The notes under the pieces: generated by a model
Databases searched by the model: none
Told to the model about the DNA's origin: nothing
What the model saw: only the letters and a program-made list of their open reading frames with translations
Part shown: in pieces, positions 53,534-60,479 of the stretch
Layout of the letters: every line of letters begins with the position of its first letter
Numbering within the stretch: position 1 is the first letter of the stretch
From: Planctomycetota bacterium
Lineage (GTDB): Bacteria > Planctomycetota > Planctomycetia > Pirellulales > Pirellulaceae
Assembly (NCBI GenBank): GCA_029979005.1
Contig: JAPOIJ010000003.1
Location: forward strand, 1-64,000
Length of the DNA: 64,000 bases
Direction of reading: 5' to 3'
Made by a program: the position numbers and the translations under genes

Positions 53534-55513
53534 TTATTTTTTATCCAGCTCGGCTTTAAACTTTTTATATTCGGGCCAGCTCAAATCACCATCGTGATTG
53601 GTATCAGCTTCAGGGTGAAGTTTGAAGAATTTGTCTTTCCATAGCAGATCCGACGTTTGTTTTTCTTGCTGAGAAGAATCTGATTTTTTATTTGTTGTTT
53701 TTGGTTTTTGAACGGTCATCTCCGGCTTGTGAGCGTTGCGTTCCGGCCAGGACAAGATCCCGTCTCCATTCGTATCAGCGTCTGGATGTTTTTTGAAGTA
53801 TTCGTCTTTCCAATATTCAGCGGTTTTCTTTTCAGATTCAGGATTTCCGTTGACCGGAGGCTTGGTTTGGGCTGGTTTCTTGGGTTTAAAGACAGGTTGA
53901 TTCGGAATCGAGTCTTTTTCCGTGGGAATCCGTTTGACCAGCTCGTTTCGAAGCGCGGTTAGAGGTCCGGCATGGCTTGGGTCAGCAACTAAATTATTCC
54001 ATTCATGCGGGTCGGCGATGGTTTGATAGAGTTCCTCCTTTCCGTTTTCATAGCGAATGTAACGGTAGTTTCCTGACCGGAGAGAATAATTCTCTTTGGC
54101 CGGATTGTACTTCATACGCCATTTATAAAGGGCGGTGAGCACGGACTCAGGTCCTTCCCAGGTTTGGGTTTGCGCGTTTTCTAAAAACGGTTTAAGACTG
54201 AATCCATCAAGTGACCGGCCTTTCGGGTTTTTCATGGTTTCACCCGTCAGTCCGCACAAATCAACTAATGTTGGATAGATATCTATGAGTGAAACGGGAT
54301 GTTCTGAAACAGTCCCTGGTTGTGCGACTCCAGGCGCGCGAATAACCAACGGGATTCGCGTACTTTCCTGCCATAGCGAGTTTTTGTAGAGGTAGTCTTT
54401 TTCTCCCATGCCCCAGCCGTGATCGCTGGTTACGATAACGATGGTGTTGTCTGCGAGAGCGGTTCGCTCAACGACATCCATAATATTTCCGATCAACTCG
54501 TCTACTGAGGCAACACTGGCGAGATACGCTTGAATGAATCGTTTGAGCGCTTCCTCTCGCGTGTCATAGGAGGCGACAAGGTCTTGATACAACCGGCTTC
54601 CCATGTCCATCGTTCGTTGTGAATTGGGTTCTTTCTCCGCTACGTTCCCACGAATTGAAAGAGCAAAAGTATCTTCGGCGTCTCCTTTCTTAATGTCTGG
54701 CAACTCAATGGTGTCGAGTGGAAATTGGTCAAAGAAACGTTGGGGAACAACGAGCGGAGTATGAGGCCGAATAAAACCAACACCCATGAAGAAAGGCTGA
54801 TCTCCGGGTTTTTCAGCGAACTCTTTTAAGTGATCGACCGCCCATTGTGCATTGAGTTCGTCGGCAGTGAGATCCCGGTTTTCTTGTGTAGTGATGTTAA
54901 GCGCGCGCGTCTTTGCCCAGCCACCGGTGAGCCACGAATAGGGAACACCGTCCTTGTTCGTTCGTCCGGAAATGTCAACCAAAGGGCCAAACGAACCGTC
55001 GACAGCTCCAATTTCCCGATACGGTGCAGGGACGTCCGGGTGGGCCACGCGATCACTGCCGGTCAGAGCAAACGGCCCGTAGTCAGCGGGATTACCATAC
55101 TTGTCCCATTCTTTGGGAACGAGGTGGTGCATTAACTTTCCGGTGCCAAGTGTGAGATATCCATTGGCCCTAAAGTGGTCCATCAATGTTCGGGAATTTT
55201 TCAGTACTTCGTACTCGTTCCATTTTGTAAATCCAAAGCAACTGGAGTGATGGGGGTAAATTCCAGTAAAAAGACTTGCCCGAGAGGGACCACAAATGGG
55301 GATGTTGCAATGAGCCTGAGTGAAAGTAACTCCCGCCTTACTCAAACGGGCTATGTTGGGTGTTTGAGTTTGGGGGTGTCCACCAAAGCCTTCAACATAG
55401 TCATTAAGGTCATCGCAGATGATCAAAATTACGTTAGGTTGTTGAACTGCCAGAGCATCATTCAGCGGTTGAAACGTAAAAGCTAAGCACAGAAGTAGTA
55501 ATTTAGTTTTCAT
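53534..55513 (-). CDS. sulfatase with two C-terminal EF-hands, CGPSR
   Basis: 659 residues with a signal peptide (TKLLLLCLAFTFQPLNDALA). The sulfatase domain (to ~540) has Asp34-Asp35 in CDDLNDYVEGFGGHPQ, Cys74 in C-G-P-S-R, and TSDHGWGMGEKDYLYKNSLWQE. A Pro/Lys linker leads to two near-identical modules, each W-K-D-x-(F/Y)-F-K followed by an EF-hand loop: residues 580-591 (DTNGDGILSWPE) and 637-648 (DTNHDGDLSWPE). The same module ends the sulfatase-agarase protein of this operon. Probable first gene of the six-gene operon; the next gene starts 121 bases downstream. Confidence 0.94.
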   Translation of the reverse strand: MKTKLLLLCLAFTFQPLNDALAVQQPNVILIICDDLNDYVEGFGGHPQTQTPNIARLSKAGVTFTQAHCNIPICGPSRASLFTGIYPHHSSCFGFTKWNEYEVLKNSRTLMDHFRANGYLTLGTGKLMHHLVPKEWDKYGNPADYGPFALTGSDRVAHPDVPAPYREIGAVDGSFGPLVDISGRTNKDGVPYSWLTGGWAKTRALNITTQENRDLTADELNAQWAVDHLKEFAEKPGDQPFFMGVGFIRPHTPLVVPQRFFDQFPLDTIELPDIKKGDAEDTFALSIRGNVAEKEPNSQRTMDMGSRLYQDLVASYDTREEALKRFIQAYLASVASVDELIGNIMDVVERTALADNTIVIVTSDHGWGMGEKDYLYKNSLWQESTRIPLVIRAPGVAQPGTVSEHPVSLIDIYPTLVDLCGLTGETMKNPKGRSLDGFSLKPFLENAQTQTWEGPESVLTALYKWRMKYNPAKENYSLRSGNYRYIRYENGKEELYQTIADPHEWNNLVADPSHAGPLTALRNELVKRIPTEKDSIPNQPVFKPKKPAQTKPPVNGNPESEKKTAEYWKDEYFKKHPDADTNGDGILSWPERNAHKPEMTVQKPKTTNKKSDSSQQEKQTSDLLWKDKFFKLHPEADTNHDGDLSWPEYKKFKAELDKK

Positions 55514-55877
55514 ATCGGTGAGGTCAGCGGATAAGCGTTTAATGCGATTCGCACGAGGCGGACGCCTTTAAAAGCAAGTTGATAAAAAAGGAGAGAGTCA
55601 TTTACTGCTGAATGAAACACCAATCTGGGTGTCAGTCGAGCAGGGAGAGACTTGTCTAGAAAGGTTATTCCACAGAGACTTTGATTTTCGGTTGAATCAA
55701 AAATTTTACCAAATATTTATTTGATTATTTGCATAAACCGATTTTGAAGAACGCGATCCATGTGCTGACATCTACGTTTATATTGAGTTTCGCCGATAAA
55801 TTTTGGGTTTTGAAAAAAAAATATAAATTGCGGTAAAACTCCGGGTTTATGGAATGATAAATCAGAGGGCGTAAATA
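55514..55877. promoter_or_regulatory. divergent control region between sulfatase operon and ECF sigma operon
   Basis: 364 bases with no credible gene. It must drive the long leftward sulfatase operon and the rightward ECF sigma operon. Two inverted repeats stand out: TTTGATT-N8-AATCAAA (55680-55701) and CAAATA-TT-TATTTG (55710-55723), close together near the middle. The right third is strongly AT-rich (a run of A at 55813-55821). AGAGGG (55864-55869) is the ribosome site for the TTG start at 55878. Operator function for the repeats is an inference. Confidence 0.5.
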
Positions 55878-56444
55878 TTGGGCAAATCAAATTCACAGGA
55901 TGATCGGTATCAGCGATTCGTAGGGCTCCTTGCGCTCAATGATCAAGCGATTCGACGATTTATTCGTTCACTACTACCATCGACCCAGGGGGTAGATGAC
56001 GTGGTTCAAGAAACGGCGCTGGAGTGTTGGCGCAAATTTTCAGATTTTGAATTGGGTGATGCAGATCACCCGGATCAAACTCAAGGAAGCGATGAGTTTA
56101 TACGTTGGGCTTGTGTCATTGCGAGGTTCAAGGTCATGAGTTGTCAACGAGACTGGGCGCGTGACCGACTCGTATTTCGAGAGCATATTATTGAGCAATT
56201 TGCTGAAGATGCGTTTGAGCAAATTGAAAATCGTGACTTGGAACGGATGGCATTAGAAGATTGTCTGAGTCAGCTCGTCGTGGAATCGCGACGGCTCTTG
56301 TTGAGCGTTTATCGACCCGGGGATTCTGTGAAGCGGATTGCAAGAGAGAGCGGTGAAAAATCACGTCGGCTGTACCGAAAAATGAACGGGCTGCGAAAGC
56401 AATTGTTGAACTGTGTTGAACGTCGGTTGGCTGAGGAATCTTAA
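55878..56444 (+). CDS. ECF-type RNA polymerase sigma factor (planctomycete group)
   Basis: 188 residues. The start is TTG 55878: an in-frame TAA at 55872-55874 closes the frame upstream, AGAGGG lies about 8 bases before, and no ATG fits. Region 2 is DDRYQRFVGLLALNDQAIRR and QGVDDVVQETALECWRKF; region 4 is LSQLVVESRRLLLSVYRPGDSVKRIAR with KSRRLYRKMNGLRKQLL. This is the Rhodopirellula/Verrucomicrobium-type sigma family. Its stop is directly followed by the ATG of the FecR/LamG gene (TAAATG), so the two are translationally coupled, as sigma/anti-sigma pairs are. Confidence 0.92.
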   Translation: MGKSNSQDDRYQRFVGLLALNDQAIRRFIRSLLPSTQGVDDVVQETALECWRKFSDFELGDADHPDQTQGSDEFIRWACVIARFKVMSCQRDWARDRLVFREHIIEQFAEDAFEQIENRDLERMALEDCLSQLVVESRRLLLSVYRPGDSVKRIARESGEKSRRLYRKMNGLRKQLLNCVERRLAEES

Positions 56445-58127
56445 ATGGATAAAGAGACTGAAAAATTAATATTCCGCGCGATTGACGGAGTGATTTCTCC
56501 GGGTGAATTTGAGCGTCTCCAAGATGTGTTGGAAGTCAACGAATTCGCGCGAGTGTTTTATTTGCGGATGCTATCTCTCGACCAATCTGTGGCGGAGCTG
56601 GCCGAGTCTGCGCGAGATGAGATTGTCGACCGACCGAAAGCTAATTGGAATTCATTCGCAAGCGGCAATGGAAAAACAAACACGTCGTTGCGAGGGCGTT
56701 GGCTGTCTTATATGTCGATTGCTGCAAGTGCAGTTGTTTTGACGACACTTGTATTTTACTTCGCGCGACCGTGGAGTGGGACCGAGATTGTGCAGGTTCG
56801 TGAGGTTGAGCCGGCCCCATCGATCCCAGGTAAAAAAGGTGTTGCTGAAGTTATTCAAAGAATTGACTGTGTTTTAGAAAATGAAAAATGGGGCATAGTT
56901 GATTCTTCTTTCGAGCCGGGGCAGTCCATCACCTTACTAGAAGGTGTGGTGGTGGTTGAGTTTCGAAAAGGAGCGAGAGTTACTTTGGAGGGGCCAGCTA
57001 ATCTTGAGTTTTTGTCTGACAATAGCGGATTTCTTCAGTCGGGAAAGTTGACGGCAGTGATTCCAGATTCGGCTACGGGATTTGAGATATTGACTCCAAG
57101 CAGCCGTTTGATTGATCACGGGACTGAGTTTGGAGTGAGTGTTGATGCAAACGGCAATACCGAAACCCATGTTTTTAAGGGTGAGGTTGAGTTGGTTTCA
57201 AGTCAATCTAAGAGTCAAGCGGCTAACTCAAATCCTGGTAGCCAGCGTTTGACAGACGCGATGGGGATTCGGATCAAGAGAGAAGGTGAAGTTGCGGCAG
57301 AGGTGATCGATGCCAATCCAAGTCAGTTCATCCGTACTTCCGTTGTAGATTCCCGGCGGTTTGAGAATCAAAATGAGGTGACTGAATTAGTTGATAAAGA
57401 GCATTTGGCAATGTGGTTTGAAGCAGGGCAGGGGGTTCAGCGAGACTCGAGCGGTCGGGTAATATCGTGGGAAAATCTCGCGCAAGGTTCATCGAATCGT
57501 AACCAGCCACCCCTGGAATCATCCGCTTGGCAAGTCAGCGCAAGTCGCCGCCCCGGTTGGTCTGAGAACGGGCTTGGCGGTTTTCCTGCCGTTCAATTCG
57601 GTGGGTACGATAAAAAAGAATTCCTGGCCACCACCCCTCTTCGTTTAAAAGCAGATGCGACGGCGTTGGTTGTTTGCCAATTTGATCCGGTGGAAGAGAT
57701 TGGCTATGGCCACCTTTTGGTTTTGGGAGGGCAGACTAAGTTTATTTTAGAGCGTCGAGAGAACAGTGAGACGGGTAGCTATACGCTATCCTGGCAAAAC
57801 AAGAAGGTGCCGCCATTTCAAATGGAGGCGCTCGAAAATGTAAAATCGGTTTCGTCTCATCAGCCGCAGGTTTGTGCAGTGCGGTACAGTGTCGACCAAG
57901 GTATTTTTGAACTGTCTGTCAATGGGAAAGTCGTGGCATCTGGAAATCCGATCGGGAGCCTGGCGGTCAATTCATCTCAAGTCATTGGGTGCGGGCATCG
58001 CCGGGATCGATTCTTTTTTAAAGGACAAATTTCGGAAATTGTCATGTACAACAGAGCATTGGAGCAAGAAAAGTTCGACGAAGTTACTGAATCTCTAATG
58101 CGAAAATATAAGATAGAAACTCAGTAA
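56445..58127 (+). CDS. FecR/LamG membrane protein, probable anti-sigma factor and glycan sensor
   Basis: 560 residues. Residues 1-85 are cytoplasmic and helical (TEKLIFRAIDGVISPGEFER), like the sigma-binding part of FecR-type regulators. One membrane helix lies at ~89-107 (SYMSIAASAVVLTTLVFYF). Outside, a FecR domain covers about 165-260 (GARVTLEGPANLEFL, PSSRLIDHGTEFGVSVD, THVFKGEVELVS), and a LamG/concanavalin-like domain covers about 320-555 (HLAMWFEAGQGV, ISWENLAQGSSN, FFKGQISEIVMYNRAL). It probably holds the ECF sigma factor until the outer domain binds a glycan (inference). Coupled to the sigma gene; a sulfatase follows after 95 bases. Confidence 0.9.
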   Translation: MDKETEKLIFRAIDGVISPGEFERLQDVLEVNEFARVFYLRMLSLDQSVAELAESARDEIVDRPKANWNSFASGNGKTNTSLRGRWLSYMSIAASAVVLTTLVFYFARPWSGTEIVQVREVEPAPSIPGKKGVAEVIQRIDCVLENEKWGIVDSSFEPGQSITLLEGVVVVEFRKGARVTLEGPANLEFLSDNSGFLQSGKLTAVIPDSATGFEILTPSSRLIDHGTEFGVSVDANGNTETHVFKGEVELVSSQSKSQAANSNPGSQRLTDAMGIRIKREGEVAAEVIDANPSQFIRTSVVDSRRFENQNEVTELVDKEHLAMWFEAGQGVQRDSSGRVISWENLAQGSSNRNQPPLESSAWQVSASRRPGWSENGLGGFPAVQFGGYDKKEFLATTPLRLKADATALVVCQFDPVEEIGYGHLLVLGGQTKFILERRENSETGSYTLSWQNKKVPPFQMEALENVKSVSSHQPQVCAVRYSVDQGIFELSVNGKVVASGNPIGSLAVNSSQVIGCGHRRDRFFFKGQISEIVMYNRALEQEKFDEVTESLMRKYKIETQ

Positions 58128-58222
58128 AGTTCAGTTTTACCGAAAACCATTGGCGTCCCATAAGCATTCTCGGGTATGATTGTGGCTTCGTTCGACGTTT
58201 TGTATTCCAAGGATAAATTGTT

Positions 58223-59797
58223 GTGATTAGATTCTTTTTGACCTGTAGTTTGGTTTTGCTTTTCGTGCCTTACATCGGCTTGCAAGCCAATGACGATACA
58301 GTTCAACCTGTTCCTCCCGATGTTGTACCAGTCAAAATTAAAAACAAGAAACCTCGGAATGTTGTGTTCATTTTGAGCGATGACCATCGCTACGATGCGA
58401 TGAGTTTTTTAGGACATCAGTTCGCGGAAACACCACACATGGACGCGATGGCTGCCAACGGTGTTCATTTTGAGAACGCTTTGGTTACGACCTCGCTTTG
58501 CTCGCCGAGTCGGGCGTCGATTTTGACCGGGCTCTATACGTTTCGCCATCGCGTCATTGATAACAACCGAATGGTGCCGGAGGGAACCCTGTTTTTCCCT
58601 CAGTATTTACAAAAAGCCGGTTACTCAACCGGTTTTATAGGTAAGTGGCATATGGGAGGCCACCATGATCGACCGCGCCCCGGGTTTGATTACTGGGTGA
58701 GTTTCAAGGGGCAAGGGCATTATTTGGCACCGGGTCCGAACTACACATTGAATGTCAACGGAGAGAGAGTTAAACAAAAGGGATACATCACAACGGAATT
58801 AACCGACTATGCGCTGGAATTTTTGGAAGACCAAAAAGACAGTGATCAGCCGTTCTTTTTGTATCTTTCTCATAAAGCAGTTCACGCCAATTTTACTCCT
58901 GAAAAAAAGTACGATCAGAAGTTTGCCGACAAGCCATTTGCCCGACCGGCAAGCGAACAAAAACTGGACGACAATCAGAGAAATCTTCCCCGCTGGTTGC
59001 TCGACCAGCGCAATAGTTGGCACGGAGTCGACTTTCCTTATCACAGCGATCTGAATATTGAGCAATATTACAAACGCTATTGCGAATCGCTGTGCTCGGT
59101 TGATGACAGTGTCGGCGCGGTGATGGAGCAACTTAAAAAGATGGGGATTTATGATGAAACCCTTGTTATCTATATGGGTGACAACGGATTTATGTTTGGC
59201 GAGCACGGCTTGATTGACAAACGGGTTGCTTATGAGACGTCCATTCGGGTGCCCATGTTGATGCAATGCCCGGACCTCTTTAAAGGTCAAACGGTGATCG
59301 ACAAAATGGTAGCCAACATCGATATTGCTCCTACCGTGATGGAAGCGATGGGTCTCGAAAAGCCTGCTCATATGGATGGAGATAGCTTTATTCAATTGGC
59401 TCAGGGAAAAGCCGTGCCTTGGCGTGATTATTTCTTGTATGCCTATTACTGGGAAAAAAACTTTCCGCAATCGCCGACGGTGTTTTCATTACGTAGTGAT
59501 AAATATAAGTACACAACGTACTACGGACTGTGGGATACCGACGAGTTTTTTGACCTTCAAGCTGATCCAATGGAACAGAATAATCTGATCCGTGATCCAA
59601 GCGTTGGTAAGGAAGCCAAAGCAATGGAAAATCGGCTCTACAAAATGATGGCGGATCTAGGTGGCATGGATATTCCAATGAACCAACCAAGAGGAAGCTC
59701 TCAAAACAAACGATTAGAAACACGAGACGGAGATGGCGCCAGCGATTTCCCGAAAGCATTCGTCGTGCCTGAGCCACTGAATAAAAACGCTAAGTAA
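58223..59797 (+). CDS. type I sulfatase, CSPSR active site
   Basis: 524 residues. The start is GTG 58223, set by AAGGA (58209-58213) 9 bases upstream. Signal peptide FFLTCSLVLLFVPYIG. Asp53-Asp54 (LSDDHRYDAMSFLGH), Cys93 in C-S-P-S-R followed by ASILTGLYTFRHR, GKWHMGGHHDRPRPGFDYW and MGDNGFMFGEHGLIDKR: all landmarks intact. This sequence group often sits in fucoidan, carrageenan or heparan loci, but the substrate cannot be assigned. It follows the FecR/LamG gene by 95 bases and is probably the output gene of the ECF operon. A strong hairpin follows at 59823. Confidence 0.94.
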   Translation: MIRFFLTCSLVLLFVPYIGLQANDDTVQPVPPDVVPVKIKNKKPRNVVFILSDDHRYDAMSFLGHQFAETPHMDAMAANGVHFENALVTTSLCSPSRASILTGLYTFRHRVIDNNRMVPEGTLFFPQYLQKAGYSTGFIGKWHMGGHHDRPRPGFDYWVSFKGQGHYLAPGPNYTLNVNGERVKQKGYITTELTDYALEFLEDQKDSDQPFFLYLSHKAVHANFTPEKKYDQKFADKPFARPASEQKLDDNQRNLPRWLLDQRNSWHGVDFPYHSDLNIEQYYKRYCESLCSVDDSVGAVMEQLKKMGIYDETLVIYMGDNGFMFGEHGLIDKRVAYETSIRVPMLMQCPDLFKGQTVIDKMVANIDIAPTVMEAMGLEKPAHMDGDSFIQLAQGKAVPWRDYFLYAYYWEKNFPQSPTVFSLRSDKYKYTTYYGLWDTDEFFDLQADPMEQNNLIRDPSVGKEAKAMENRLYKMMADLGGMDIPMNQPRGSSQNKRLETRDGDGASDFPKAFVVPEPLNKNAK

Positions 59798-59822
59798 GTT
59801 TTGCTTGCCGATTGGTTGATTG

Positions 59823-59849
59823 TTTTCGCCACGGAAATCGTGGCGAAAA
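59823..59849. terminator. strong hairpin between convergent genes
   Basis: An 11-base perfect inverted repeat, TTTTCGCCACG (59823-59833) and CGTGGCGAAAA (59839-59849), with a 5-base loop. It lies 26 bases past the sulfatase stop and 45 bases past the stop of the convergent small gene, so it probably ends both transcripts. No long U tract follows outside the stem, so it could instead be an RNA-stabilising hairpin. Confidence 0.75.
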
Positions 59850-59893
59850 GTTCTTGAGACTAACCAGCGTTAGAGCGGCGGTGAGACAAATAG

Positions 59894-60400
59894 TCAGTCT
59901 TGTTTTGTTGGGTGATCGAAGGTTGCGATAAATTTCGTTGCACGTTCAACCAGCGTTGGTGGTCCCGATAAAAAAATCGCCTCCGGAGTGTGAAGGGCTG
60001 TAATCGTTAGCTTACCTTGCCGGTTGGTTAGTAAAGGCTGTGCATTTCGAATGGCGGTTGCCACGTTTTCTGATAACTGGCGATGTAAGACCACTTTTTT
60101 GCTAATCACTGACGAAGGAGGTTGAGGCTTTATTCGATTGATAGCATTAATAGCTCGCTTAACGATCGCGATGTCCGCGGCGTTACCGATCAAGGTGATT
60201 TGATTGGTCTCACTATTAACAATGATCTTTACAGTCTCTTGAAGGGGTTGGTTGGTTTGCGGAGCATTAGTGTTCGAATTGATGCTGGTGGATTGGGCGG
60301 CAGCATAGTTGAACGGCCAGGTTAACGTCAAAAAAATTAAAAACCCGAAGCCGAGGCTAATTTTTAAAACTGAATACGGCATTGGTTTTTGAATCGTCAT
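59894..60400 (-). CDS. small secreted protein with secretin-N-like repeats
   Basis: 168 residues from ATG 60400 (an ATG at 60382 is an alternative); the frame extends further upstream into the sulfatase gene but is not needed. Signal peptide ISLGFGFLIFLTLTWPF. Two repeats resemble the secretin N/NolW domain: VNSETNQITLIGNAADIAIV with RAINAINRI, and ITALHTPEAIFLSGPPTLV with TKFIATFDHP. The secretin pore itself is absent. It may act as a periplasmic accessory, or as an orphan domain of unknown role. It lies downstream of the DUF1080-sulfatase gene on the same strand. Confidence 0.7.
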   Translation of the reverse strand: MTIQKPMPYSVLKISLGFGFLIFLTLTWPFNYAAAQSTSINSNTNAPQTNQPLQETVKIIVNSETNQITLIGNAADIAIVKRAINAINRIKPQPPSSVISKKVVLHRQLSENVATAIRNAQPLLTNRQGKLTITALHTPEAIFLSGPPTLVERATKFIATFDHPTKQD

Positions 60401-60479
60401 TGGCAATCGATGAGAGCTGTTGATTTTTCTACTTTTTAATATTCCAAAGATAGTGCATACCCTGAGTGAGTGGCCTGAA

